Shown one piece after another: positions 33,660 to 44,098 of a stretch of 64,000 nucleotides of DNA; position 1 is the first letter of the stretch, and each line of letters begins with the position of its first letter. The DNA comes from Isoetes taiwanensis. Its lineage: Eukaryota; Streptophyta; Lycopodiopsida; Isoetales; Isoetaceae. The stretch covers positions 250,001 to 314,000 of the forward strand of contig JAJEKV010000306.1 in assembly GCA_021234155.1 (NCBI GenBank), written 5' to 3'. A program made the translations under genes and the position numbers. A model generated the notes under the pieces. That model was not told where the DNA came from and searched no databases. It was given only the letters and a program-made list of their open reading frames with translations.

Positions 33660-34345
33660 TCTCGTTTGTCAGTGCACGCTAATTCTCAATCTCCAAACCA
33701 AGTTCAAGTGGAGCAATGCAAGTGTCTCTCGCTCTATTGAGGTGACATACTTATCAAGTCTTTCTATCTTACCACCATCTCCATCTTTTATCTTACCACT
33801 CTTAGATCGCAGTGTTATTGCACGAGAAGATCCTTCCGGGAGAAGAACAATATGCCTACCGGCGGATCTCAAGTTAAGAAAATGATTCAAGCGACCCGGC
33901 CTTGGTTATAAAGTCATACATGCATGTCCAAATGATTGTATGATCTTCTATCCCCCCTCGCCGAAAGCATGAGAAGTCCACTCATTGTCTCGTATGTAAT
34001 GAACCGAGATACTGAGGGAATGACCTAAAGGGAAAAACGGTACCTCGAGAAGGTTATTCGACACTTTCCAATAATCCCAAGGTATATGCATCACCACTTC
34101 TTACAAATAGTTGTAAATTCACTTATTTTTGGTACTTATATGTTGCCTATAATTTATTCTATAGGTTAAAGTTGATGTTCCGTTGCAAGACATTGGCTAG
34201 CCTAATGGACTTCACATTTACACATGCATCTAGTGATGATGTGATGCGAGTCCCGGCAGTGCAAAATTTTTGGAAGCATGTCGATGCGCGACATGGCGAC
34301 TTTGGAAAAGAACCACGTAAAGCCAAAATGAGACTCGGTGTATAA
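33660..34345 (+). pseudogene. CACTA (En/Spm) TNP2-type transposase remnant with an intron
   Basis: Plus-strand pieces in order: LQTKFKWSNASVSRSIE, LPADLKLRK, GLGYKVIHACPNDCMIFY, HCLVCNEPRY, EKVIRHFPIIPR, then across an intron LKLMFRCKTLASLMDF, DDVMRVPAVQNFW and HGDFGKEPRK. This is the conserved front of plant TNP2 transposases (IHACPNDCxLY; PRLxRLF; DxxMRHPAD; FAxExRN). The GT-AG intron 34082-34164 joins CCC AAG/G TTA AAG so that Arg is completed. Frameshifts and stops elsewhere make it inactive. No CACTA termini are seen nearby. Confidence 0.8.
34082..34164 (+). other. Intron in the TNP2 remnant
   Basis: GTATATGC at the 5' end and TTCTATAG at the 3' end. Removal restores IIPRLKLMFRC in frame. 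Length 83 bp. Confidence 0.7.
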
Positions 34346-34968
34346 AATCGCCCCTTAAATAGCTCTCGCTCTTGCGTATGAGTCTATGCCATCCACGCCC
34401 AGTTAAACACACACAAAGCTCAATTGCAAAAGGGTCAAACTCCATTTTGATGACTCCCTTACAAATGTGTGGGTGGCTATTGGTGATTGGGACACGGCCC
34501 TCCGTTTTTTTTTTTGCAAGGAGCTTAATGCCCAAATTGAAGAGCCGTTATACACTACAAGATGGAACGGGTAGCGATATCCTTGGTGGGAGAAGAGAGT
34601 TTTACATCATCATCGATGACCAAGCATCATGGGGCATGAGATATCGACATATATTCCCGGGCTACATTTACGAGATGCTCCTTGATTTTGTCCGGGCAAT
34701 TCGGCTTATGGGGTTGTGTGTTTGAGATAAACCCAACCGGCCGATACTACAGCACATTGGACATCATCCAACATATGAAGGTCCAAATGATGATGGATAG
34801 AGAGCTGGTGCACATGGATCGCCCATCTATTGCTGCTCGCTGCCGTCGATGTGTTCAAAGCAGCAGGCTTTCTTCTTGAGGATATAGTTGTGAGAGAGAG
34901 ACGACATATGAAGTGTGGTGATCCACTTGAGATGGCTAAGCCTTTGTTAAATGCTTGCAAGAAGTGAT
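34346..34968 (+). pseudogene. Unknown coding-like region after the TNP2 remnant
   Basis: Shifting plus-strand frames with natural composition: FEINPTGRYYSTLDIIQHMK (about 34725) and later FKAAGFLLEDIVVRERRHMK, ending MAKPLLNACKK with a stop near 34968. Not recognised. It may be more of the same transposon protein or an unrelated captured piece. Confidence 0.3.
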
Positions 34969-35124
34969 TAATATAATTTTGTCTTCCTATTTGAGGCTTG
35001 TTGCAACCAATAAATGTTTTTTAGTCAAAATTACTAATGAAAAAAGTAATTTATTAATCAAAAAAATTATTATTAATGGTAAATAAATTATTAATCATAA
35101 CTTGTAGATAAAGTGTCAGCATAG

Positions 35125-35370
35125 ACGCCAAACCCTAGGTTTTTGTGTGCTACATCATCAAACCCTAGATTGTAAATGCCATGTGGCACAATCTAGGGTT
35201 TGATGATGGCACACTAAGTAGGGTTTGATGACATGGCACTTACTATGATGTGGCAATAGGAAGTCGCGACGTGACACAACCTAGGGTTTGATGATGTGCC
35301 ACACGCAACGTAGGGTTTCATGATGTGGCACTAAAAATGCCACGTGGGATAATTTAGGGTTCGGTGTATA
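35125..35370. repeat. Hairpin and TAGGGTTTGATGATGTGGCAC repeats
   Basis: Perfect 21-bp arms at 35153-35173 and 35188-35208 (starting CATCATCAAACCCTAGATTG, 14-bp loop), followed by at least four more direct copies of TAGGGTTTGATGATG or TAGGGTTTCATGATG with ATGTGGCAC. The block looks like a small non-coding repeat element. Confidence 0.8.
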
Positions 35371-36156
35371 AAACACAAAGAAAACCCCCTGTTATTATGC
35401 TACATATTCCGGTTGTGGATCAATCCGGTTCATACCTTCAATCATTTAATTTGGAAGCAAATCTGCCTAAAATCTCAAACCGGATCATAAAAGACACCAA
35501 AGGAAAAGACAAAGGGAAGCTAAAGAAGAATTAGCAAAAATTGCATCAGCAGAGGGAGGATCCACCAGAACGGCCTCTACTAGGCGTCGGATGGTATTAA
35601 AATTGTTATCTTCATTTCATAGCACCACTAAAGGCTTGTCTAACTTGTGATAAGAAAGAGGTTTTACTAGATTTTCCGCAGGGATGACACAATGGGCAAG
35701 TACTGGCTATTAAGAGTCGAAAGATTTGCAAGCCAAGAGCATTGTGGTCAAAACAACCTCGTGGCTTCCATTCAACTTGTGAAGAAGTCTAACAGCAATG
35801 ACAGTTTAGCAGCCAAGAGTAGTTGCCTTGCTATGGCCGTAAGAGGAAGCATTAATACCGAAAGTGCTAATCCTGTCAGTGCTCGGGGTTTTGGTAAAAT
35901 GCTGCTGGGTGTTCATCCTAGGAATCTTACCAAAGCAAAATTGAAGAGGGAAGAGATAGATTGCAAAGGGGGGAAATGGGTTTTGTACAAAAGAGTTAGA
36001 AGAGCAGATGCAATTCCCAATTCTGTCATAGAACTTGTGCAGCAATTTTGGACCGAAAATAGTAGGGTCTCTCCAAATGCAAAGGATGTTAAGTTCAGAA
36101 GATTGGAACGAAATGTAGGAGAGGATCATGCCACTCACTATCTGGAAGAATCACAG

Positions 36157-36665
36157 GTTATTTCATTTCTTCATCTTCACCACATTTTTTATTGTTAATG
36201 TGGTATGTGGTATGTGGTTAGTGATTGCTTGTGATATGTGGTTGCTGTGGTGAGGCACGTGGTGTGAAATAAATGCTGTCAATATATGCTTTGTGGTGCC
36301 TAGTGTGGTGAATAACATGGTGTAAAATACATGATGTAATATATGCTATGTGGTGCCTAGTATGGTGAAAAATATGGTGTAAAATAAATGCTCTAAATAT
36401 ACGCTTTGTGGTGCCTAGTGTGGTGAATAACATGGTGTAAAATGATCTTTGTAATATATGCTATGTGGTCCCTAGTGTGGTGAATAACATGGTGTGGTGC
36501 CTAGTGTGGTGCCGGTGTGGTGGTGCCTAGTGTGTAGTGAATAAGGAGGTGTAAGATGAATATGCGTAATATATGCTATGTGGTGCCTAGTATGGTGGAA
36601 AATGTAGTGTGCAATAAATATGCTGATCACCTTGTTATCTTCCTTGCGATTTTGCAATTGTTCAG
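36157..36665 (+). other. Intron filled by a minisatellite (GTGGTGCCTAGTGTGGTGAA)
   Basis: Canonical borders: CACAG/GTTATTTC and TTGTTCAG/AAATTC, phase 0. Between 36190 and 36620 are about six units of roughly 60-65 bp built on TGTGGTGCCTAGTGTGGTGA followed by ATAACATGGTGTAAAAT. The expansion probably happened inside the intron. Confidence 0.8.
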
Positions 36666-36989
36666 AAATTCAAGGCGGAACATCCTAGTGTTATGATCAA
36701 GCAGAGGATGTTTGAAAAAGCGAAACCATGGTTTGTTGTAAAATTAAAAAGGACTTCAATAGTTCTTTGTATATACCATGTTAGAATGCGGATGCTAATA
36801 GATGGCTTCAATAGTATGAGAACTAAGCACCCAAAAAGCTGCGGTGCACTTGTCGACTTTGCGGTCAGTCGACATATATGGTGAATGCGGGCGTCGAATA
36901 CAAAATAAGTAGCACAAGAAGTCGTGGCGGGGAATTTTATGTGAGAAAACTAGCTTCCAACCTTACCATAAAGAGGAATGCATTCATTA

Positions 36990-37534
36990 GAGGTAATTTG
37001 AGATCTCCTTTTGTCCCCATAAGAATCCTCCAATAGAATGAGTACTCTACATCAAACCGCAATTAATGCAAAGACATTAACAACTTCATTGTTTGTCGTT
37101 TTTCCCTATAACTTTTGATCTACTCATGAAAATGTGCGGCGTTTGTTGCATTAGATGTAGAATGAAAAAGATCTTTCAAGTGATATATGGTTATGATATA
37201 TTTCAATACAAGCCATATGTGTTAACCTTAAAAATATGGTTTTGCTCTTTTCTTATATATTTACATCCCAAAAGATATAACAATAGGTTGTCATTAGAAA
37301 GATCTTGAGGAGAGATTAATCCATTGCCACAAATAGTGTTGAACCGGAGTTTTTGATCAAAAAGTTATAGTAGAAAAATGACACTTGCAAAAGTTAGTTA
37401 GAACTGCAATTACACTTCACGCCACATATCTTGGAATAAAATACTTTGGAGCTCTTCTCTTATTGGACAGGTTTAAAAGCTGATGTGGCTTTTAAGCATC
37501 CTTAATGGGACAAAATGAGATCTCAAATTACCTC
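36990..37534. mobile_element. MITE with TA target duplication, 545 bp (Stowaway-like)
   Basis: Inverted ends starting GAGGTAATTTGAGATCTC extend about 29 bp with one mismatch (36990-37018 against 37506-37534). TA flanks both sides (36988-36989 and 37535-37536), the target choice of Tc1/mariner-type elements. Removing it reconnects the Cys-rich part of the transposase-like pseudogene. No coding capacity. Confidence 0.8.
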
Positions 37535-39278
37535 TAATCTTTGGGTGAGTGTAAAGAGTGTGGGATTAAGAAGTTCCCTATCCGCCCACATGAACAATCT
37601 AGTGATAGTGGCATGGTGAAGTGGGAATACCTAGACTATGAAAAACCGTATTCAGAGATGGCAGCAAGAAGTCTAAGCTCGCGTTCACCAACACAATGAA
37701 ACTACAAGTCTTCCATCGGTGAACAAAATGTTGGAGAAGCTTCCAAAATTTCCTTTACACAACTTTCGGATATAAGTGGCGCAAGGCAAGCCGATTACAA
37801 AAGAACTCCTTGATAACTTGCCTAGAGATGCTTACCTATCCGTGGTTGACTTAGCAGAGAATTATACTTTTAAGGAGCGAATGAAGTTCGGTCCATCTAT
37901 TTGGGTCAACAACCGGATAACTATATTTGTTCAAATAACCTATCGAGGTTGATCCACGCATGACACCATTGAGAAGGAAACACACTACTATGTGTTGGAT
38001 GATAGGAACATGACACACTTTTTGTTCAACATTGTTTTATGAAACATTTTGAGTACTTAAAGCGAGAAAGGCAATGTCCCCAAACAAAGACTATGTATTT
38101 TCAGATGGTCTTTGCATCACAATTCAAAGCAACGGAGATCATTTTATTTTGTTGGAAGGTACAATTGTGATACAGAGGTCAACATGATGTGGAACTTCTT
38201 TGGATCAAACCATGGAAAAGGTGAACATGATGGGAAGGCGTGAGAATTGAAAAGATGGATCACGAGGTTCACAACTTAAACATCGACATTAAACTAGATA
38301 ATGCCCATGATGTGGTGAAAATTGCGGAGAAACAATTTCAATGTGGTACATCCGAGTGGACTGAAAATGGAAGAAAAGTTTGAGATATTCCGGGAAATAA
38401 AACCCGAGGATATCAACAGAAAAAGGCTTGGGGTGCGAGACAATTCCGAGAAACCGGGCAAATTCATTCAGTCCATGGATTCAAGACAGAAATCCAACAT
38501 AGCTACATACCGTAAAAGCTATCATGTTTTTGCAAAAGAATTGTTTGGATGGAAAATGGGACATGTGTGAGAACAAATTGTATGTAGATGAATGGGACCT
38601 TTGTAGTCGTTGAACCATCCTTCGATGTTCATGCGGATGTGGAAGAGACCCGCAAGTCTACCGGAGCCACTATACTCAACCTTGGGAAATGTACTTGCGT
38701 AGAAGCAGAGAAGGAGACAACTTTGCGCTTCCGCACCTAAAGGGAACGAGGAGGATTTCGTATTTTGGATGTTGCTATGCACCAAGCCAAAATTTGAAGT
38801 TGAAAATGACTTCAAAGCGAGCGGAAACTTGTTTATGAGAGGTGAAACGTTGTGGAGGGCATTTACTATAGAAAGAAGCCTCGGTCAAAGGTGATGTATG
38901 AGTTGTTGACAAACGAGCCAAAGTCACTTGTATTCTCTACTCAAATTTGTGCTATTCGAAGTTCCCATGCAGCCAGATCAAGAAAGGTGCTCGAACTGTT
39001 TCTGAGCTAGACCAGTGCAGATGAGGAAAAGATTCTAGAAAACTTGCCCGAGGTTTTATCGATGAAGATAGCATGTCCGATGAAGAATATTTGAACACAT
39101 TCTTACAGGTTAGGAAATGATTCAAAAATTTTGAATATGTTGTTGTGTCTTGCCTTGTTTGGGAATAAATAAGAAACTCAATTCCATGCTCAATTGTATT
39201 TTGATGTCCCTTGTTTCAATGTAATATGTTTGCTTCCCGATGTAATATGTAATTGTATTTTGATGTCCACGATGTAAC

Positions 39279-39869
39279 ATGCCCCGGGTTCACCACATGT
39301 TTCACCCATGTGTTTCACCACATGTGGTGACACATGTGTTTCACCATGTTTCTGCGTGTTTCACTTTACGTCTCTTCTCAAACCAGATAGATCCTACGAA
39401 CGGCTTTTTTACTGAAATGCTTTCCTTTTCCTTAAATTCTCTCGATCCCATCAATTCCTCTCATCATCCTTTGGGTACGGCCGTACCGAAAAATCATTAT
39501 GGGATGGCAAAAATTAATGACCTCGGGCAACCCAAAAAGGTCGAGATGCCATTTTCTTGCTCCGGCCGAGTTCTGATTTATTACAGGCGGTTCGAGGGAG
39601 GCTTTACGGTTTCGGCGGCGGTCCTTGGCAGTTCCACGATTTCTGATTCACGGTTGGGTGGGAACCAGTTTGATTCTGACTACAACAGCTACGGCGGGAA
39701 CATGGCCAACTTCACCTCTTGGATCTTTGCCAAAACGATGGAGTTGGGAATGGGACAATGTGACCCGAGAGAAGAAGAGCCCATAATACCTAGGCGTGTT
39801 GTCCCGATTTTCAGCCATGCGAATGGATGGACATGCTCAGCAACAGAAATTACTCTATTCACCGGATGA
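39279..39869 (+). CDS. Unknown open frame, 196 residues
   Basis: The first 30 residues come from a CACCACATGTTTCACC repeat (39287-39365) and are unlikely to be real. From about 39415 the composition becomes protein-like: PKKVEMPFSCSGRVLIYYRR, then GNMANFTSWIFAKTMELGMG and ends SATEITLFTG. Coding-like pieces go on past the stop (ELYTTAPDLSTFSSPPKF) up to 40330 (DEEELDPDLFLIDPQE). I do not recognise the family. It may be a decayed multi-exon gene or part of a mobile element. Confidence 0.35.
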   Translation: MPRVHHMFHPCVSPHVVTHVFHHVSACFTLRLFSNQIDPTNGFFTEMLSFSLNSLDPINSSHHPLGTAVPKNHYGMAKINDLGQPKKVEMPFSCSGRVLIYYRRFEGGFTVSAAVLGSSTISDSRLGGNQFDSDYNSYGGNMANFTSWIFAKTMELGMGQCDPREEEPIIPRRVVPIFSHANGWTCSATEITLFTG

Positions 39870-40463
39870 GAATATGAGCACAAAATGCTGAAAAACTCTC
39901 ACCGGGAGGTTGAATTGTACACCACAGCTCCCGACCTCTCAACTTTCTCGTCTCCACCGAAATTTTTACACACCCGGCATCTTTGGCCCGTTCCTCATAC
40001 TATTGACCGGGATGCGCAAAGGTTGAGATCTTTTTACGCTTAATGGCTACCAAGCCTTTACGCTAGACGAGTTCCTCTTTTGTTATGATAGGTTGTTTAC
40101 AGAGGACCAATTCCTTCACTCGGGGATATGTTCTATCATCACAAGGCCTTTGCGGGATGGACATGGAGAAGCTGCTATTACGTTTGGTAACACTCCACCA
40201 TTATGGTTTTTGCTTTCCCTCCGGAATGGGAGCAAAATAGTGGGAAGCTGACCCTGTACAATGATCGGTGATCATAGAAGATGACGAGGAGGAGCTGGAC
40301 CCAGATCTCTTTTTGATAGACCCACAGGAATGAAAACAAGTGTAATCATTTTATATGTTTAATATAAATCTTCACTCTTCAATCTTTACTGTTTAATTGA
40401 CAGGGTGAAAGTGACACACAGAAAAATTACATTAAGGATGAACGGAATGGGACAGAGAAACAC

Positions 40464-40835
40464 ATGATGAAACCCACCACTGGAAATCTGTCACATCAAA
40501 TGCAAGGTCAATCATTCAAAAGCTGGCTGTGCAGGAAGCATTGGGGGAAAACCATAAATCTAGTTTTGCATGCAGACATTGGCTTATCACAATCCAGCTA
40601 TGGCGGAAGAAAACAGAAGGAGAACACGAGCACAAACAATTTCGGCCAAATTCAAATGCAACAGATCTCGGTAGGACCTATAATCGAGCAAATAAACCAG
40701 GAACAGAGGCGGATATTAGAGGAGCGGAGGACCCATGAATTCCGAGGTATTCTAGGCTTAAAACATAGGTTAATTCCTGATGGGCTTAAAGAATTAGAAG
40801 CCAAGGCAGTGATAGGCGGTTGCCTTTCTTTGTAG
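40464..40835 (+). CDS. Unknown open frame, 123 residues
   Basis: Opens MMKPTTGNLSHQMQGQSFKS and includes a charged helical stretch (QINQEQRRILEERRTHEFRG). It might be a further exon of the preceding unknown gene; an AG acceptor-like CTGTTTAATTGACAG precedes it at about 40388-40402. No family match. Confidence 0.3.
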   Translation: MMKPTTGNLSHQMQGQSFKSWLCRKHWGKTINLVLHADIGLSQSSYGGRKQKENTSTNNFGQIQMQQISVGPIIEQINQEQRRILEERRTHEFRGILGLKHRLIPDGLKELEAKAVIGGCLSL

Positions 40836-41339
40836 TAGATGTTGTTTTACACAGATGATGTTGTTTACATGCGATCGGGGAGACTTAACAGAAGCTGGTG
40901 CAGCGGATGTGGTTCGGGGTGGTGTATGATTCGAGGATGAGTTCTCGGCTCTCCCCCATGCTTGAGGAAGAGGATATGTTCATCCAACTAAAGCAGGAAA
41001 TGATCCATGCTTCAGCCATTAAAAAGTGCTCAACAGGCGGATGCATGGAGACACAACAACTCGAGACAATACTTTATGAATCATCATAAGTGGGAGCGTA
41101 AACGAGAAGCTCATGTTTTAGTGTTGCTGGATTACACCAACTATTCAGCGTAAAAACACTTGATGAAATCTTGAACGATACTTGAAGAAGAAGAGTTATG
41201 ATCTCACAATGCGAGATCCCGATTGAGGCCCAAGAATCGTATGTCATCTCTAATGCATTTTGATAATACTAGAAGCTTCGGGGTTATAGTTTTCCCTGAT
41301 TTTTTTGCATACTTCATTTCATAAGAAGTATGAACTATT
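40836..41339. other. Coding-like scraps, not recognised
   Basis: Plus-strand scraps such as LSPMLEEEDMFIQLKQEM (about 40955) and ADAWRHNNSRQYFMNHHKWE (about 41035) sit in different frames. Nothing identifiable. Confidence 0.25.
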
Positions 41340-41729
41340 CTACCGGTATGGTAGATTTCCATATGTATTTTTCTCCCTTTGAAATATAAAAACAACGCTT
41401 GCATCACCACACTTCACCACGGTTTTCACCCGCCACCACTTTTCACCATAGATTTCACCATAATCGGCGGGGGCATTGACCATTTTTGACCCGTCGAAAA
41501 TGGAATGGCTCTCGATTCGATAGTATCTTGACCGATTTTGGTGACAAAGAATATATGGATCCCAAATTAGGTCCCCTCGAATTGATATGAGGCCAAAATT
41601 CATTAAGCTCGCTTTGTGCAAAGATTCTTGCAAGGCCACTAACTTTTGCTTCGTGGAATTCTCGTGTTTTTTCTTTTCGTTTCTTTTTTGAACTCTATTT
41701 CTTTTGAACCCGAAAGCCACCCATCTCAT
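41340..41729 (-). CDS. Unknown open frame, 129 residues
   Basis: The minus-strand frame has natural composition in its middle (NFGLISIRGDLIWDPYILCH, then EIYGEKWWRVKTVVKCGDA). Not recognised and without a matching neighbour. Confidence 0.3.
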   Translation of the reverse strand: MRWVAFGFKRNRVQKRNEKKKHENSTKQKLVALQESLHKASLMNFGLISIRGDLIWDPYILCHQNRSRYYRIESHSIFDGSKMVNAPADYGEIYGEKWWRVKTVVKCGDASVVFIFQREKNTYGNLPYR

Positions 41730-42026
41730 ATTTTCCTATTTTGTCGAGCTGGTTACCATATTTTATTAGTGTGCGATCATAGATTAGACCTTCAAATTCC
41801 TTGTTTGCATTTTATAATTAATGACAAAAAGTTCACTAATCGAAGCAATTGAGCTTAACCGAAAAGAGATTGGAAACTCAGAGAAAGTTAAAGCTAAACA
41901 AGTTCTATTGCAAAACAAGGACTATTGCAAAACAAGTTCTGGTCATTAATGAAAAGCCTTTACAAAGAATAGTCACAAGGACTATTGCCAAAAAAATTGA
42001 AACCAGGATTACAATACAAATCTAAA

Positions 42027-42470
42027 CTAATCAAAGGGGCCATCTTGAGCTCTATATGGAGGTCGCCCCGCGAGGCATACATCTTCATTTCGAGGAGTCT
42101 CCTGCGTCATCATAACCGCATGCACCCACTTTCGAGCACCCGCCGCAAACTTGATGATCCATGATGAGCTTCTCCACCCGGTGGAGGAACTTGGCCACCA
42201 TGTAGAATCGGGCCGCCTCCTCCGTGGAGGAAGAGCGGATCCTCCGCAGAAGCCACGGATTCCGACCGTCTTTGGCTGCGAAGGAGCAGAGCACAATGGC
42301 GGGATAGTGTTCCTCATGAGTGTAGTCTTGAACTTGGCCATGGCGGAAGTGAAGGAGATGGACTAATGGGGAAGGAGGAAGGAGATGGCGAATAGACGAT
42401 GGGGCGGAGGAATGAAGTCTGCAGGCAGAATTTTGGGAATAAAAGGGATGCAAATCGTGAGGCATTCATA
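42027..42470 (-). pseudogene. Unknown CpG-richer coding-like segment
   Basis: Two overlapping minus-strand frames share the space. One begins MAKFKTTLMRNTIPP (42341); the other runs RIRSSSTEEAARFYMVAKFL, HRVEKLIMDHQVCGGC to a stop at 42085. The second reads more like a protein, suggesting a frameshift. GC content is above that of the surroundings. Family unknown. Confidence 0.3.
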
Positions 42471-42504
42471 CGATTTTGGGAATGAATGCCAAAGGGACGC
42501 TTTG

Positions 42505-42562
42505 CATGCATGCCACTTAGGCTCCAACATGCCACAAAAAGGGTCAAGCATGCCACATAGAC
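42505..42562. repeat. Isolated copies of the 19-bp ACATGCCACNTAGGCTCCA minisatellite
   Basis: Three imperfect units matching the arrays at 16505-16960 and 44.1-44.7 kb. Confidence 0.8.
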
Positions 42563-42739
42563 CTAAAAGTATTAGGAAAATCCACTTCATCGGGGCAATT
42601 GTGTAAAGGGTATCAGATAGATACTTTTATGAATATAAAGAAGTTTCGTATTGCATTCTCATTTTATATGCTTCAGCCATGTAAATTTGTACTTGAATGT
42701 TGAATGAATTCCAAGGTATAACTGGATTAAACTGGAATT

Positions 42740-43210
42740 AAACTTGCACAAGGCCTGTTAGACATATGGGTGAGATCAAAGAAAGGCACTAAGGCCCTGT
42801 GGGTATCTGTTTTTAGAAACAGGGCACGTGGTAAAATGTAATTAGAAATTTACACAAGGCACAAATTTACACAAGACACAAAGCCATTACAAACTATTTT
42901 CTCGATTAAACAAAAGGCACAAGGCCTGGATTACAAATTCAAGACAAGGCCATCATATGTTAAAACATAAGATACCGTAATACTTCGTAATTAGAAATTT
43001 ACACAAGGTTAAAAAGGCACAAGGCCATCATATATTCAAAAAGGCACTAAGGCCATCATATATTACAAAGAGGCACTAAGGCCCCAGGATCACAAGGGGT
43101 GAGTTCACAAGGGGGTGAGATCAACAAGGGGGTGAGATCAAATGAAGGCACTAAGGCCTATATACCATCCGGTTTTCAAAAATACAAAGGCACAAAAGGC
43201 CGTAGACTAA
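42740..43210. repeat. AAGGCACAAGGCC / AAGGCACTAAGGCC degenerate repeat field
   Basis: About fifteen scattered copies of GGCACAAGGCC or GGCACTAAGGCC with ATCATATATT and TTTACACAAG spacers, plus a triplet of GGGGTGAGWTCA at 43096-43140. No gene visible. Confidence 0.75.
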
Positions 43211-43379
43211 CTTGATCAAAAGAAAAAAAAAAGAAAAAAAAGGTGGCACGGTATGGGACTTCAAGCTACATCTGTAAAGAAAAAGTGAAGAAAATTAGTT
43301 TAGAATACATAAAAGAAAGCAAAAAATTTAATGCATGCATGCTACTTACTCAGAGAAAATTTTTGAGTTCCAAAAAACT

Positions 43380-43652
43380 TCATGTTCTTCTTCGGTCTTC
43401 TACCTCTTCTTCTTCTTGATTCGGTCTTGGCTTGGTCTTCGCCGATTCGTTATCGTAATCTTGGGAATCAAATTGATCATGAAGAAGCTTCATTAGAGGA
43501 ATCGAATTAGAGGAGGATTCCACCTCTTCCTCAAAGTCAAAGATCTTCAGAGCTTTTAAGAGGTGGAGACCGACCTCGTGAGCTCTCGTGCCTCGTGGCT
43601 CTCTAGCACTGGGCTCTCGTGTTCGGCTCCAAAGAAATGGTAATTTGGCCAA
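43380..43652 (-). CDS. Unknown open frame, 90 residues
   Basis: The minus strand has an acidic, natural-looking core (LLKALKIFDFEEEVESSSNS, then LMKLLHDQFDSQDYDNESAK) and a Glu/Arg-rich end. Start at 43652 uncertain. A purine repeat (GAGAGG)n lies at 43726-43792 on its upstream side, as often in plant 5' leaders. Family unknown. Confidence 0.35.
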   Translation of the reverse strand: MAKLPFLWSRTREPSAREPRGTRAHEVGLHLLKALKIFDFEEEVESSSNSIPLMKLLHDQFDSQDYDNESAKTKPRPNQEEEEVEDRRRT

Positions 43653-43725
43653 GATCCTATTTCATAACCGGCCATCACCGTGCCAAAGGAATTGAAAGCG
43701 GTTCCCGCTTAGGGAGGGGAGAGAG

Positions 43726-43792
43726 GAGAGCGAGAGCCGAGGAGAGGGAGAGGGAGAGGGAGAGGCAGAGTTGGAGGGAGAGGGAGAAAGAG
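43726..43792 (+). repeat. (GAGAGG)n purine repeat
   Basis: Roughly eleven units of GAGAGGGAGA type. Confidence 0.9.
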
Positions 43793-43984
43793 GCGACATT
43801 GGAAGGAATTGGACGATGCTTCTCCTTCACGACCATATCCTATAAAGGTCGGCGTGAAATTAATTTCAGAGGCTACGATTTTAGGATTTCGTACCATTAG
43901 CATTTATTCCTAAAGATTTAATAGGATACTAATAATAACCTCGAAATGACCATTATTTTATTTTCTAAAAAATATAAAAAAAAA

Positions 43985-44002
43985 ATATATATATATATAT
44001 AT
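43985..44002. repeat. (AT)n microsatellite
   Basis: Nine AT units after an A tract. Confidence 0.95.
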
Positions 44003-44098
44003 CTATCCTGAATTGGCCATTCATTTTTGGACACCAATCATATTATGCTGGCTTGGAACTTGTTTAGTAATTTTAGTTGTAATTAGCTAGTGTAATCA

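Larger units (their letters stand above)
35692..39115 (+). pseudogene. Unnamed transposase-like gene (SDG...QFK...HGKGE family), decayed
   Basis: Exon 1 (35692-36156, open for 155 codons) encodes VIELVQQFWTENSRVSPNAK and ends THYLEESQ. Exon 2 starts at 36666 with KFKAEHPSVMIKQRMFEKAK, then PWFVVKL and YHVRMRMLI. Later frames give CKECGIKKFPIRPHEQSSD, VKWEYLDYEK, then VFSDGLCITIQSNGDHF (about 38095), MWNFFGSNHGKGEHDG (about 38190) and VKIAEKQFQCGTSEW. From memory of uncharacterised proteins in animals and non-seed plants, the order (Fxx..SR..xKD; KP..V; CxYH; CxxC; SDG..xQFK; FF..HGKGxxDG) marks one transposase-like family without an established name. Many stops lie downstream of exon 2, and a MITE splits it. 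Upstream, 35460-35690 also looks coding but is broken. Confidence 0.6.

Noticed and set aside
34680-34968. Methyltransferase-like end (FKAAGFLLEDIVV)
   Set aside because: Similarity to SAM-dependent methyltransferases is limited to a short helix-strand pattern; no motif I.
36840-36990. First read as a second SET-like segment (GGEFYVRKL similar to GGRFFYKIR at 33 kb)
   Set aside because: The following CKECG and VKWEYLDYEK and the upstream exon place it in the unnamed transposase-like gene; the SET core GDEL..Y is absent.
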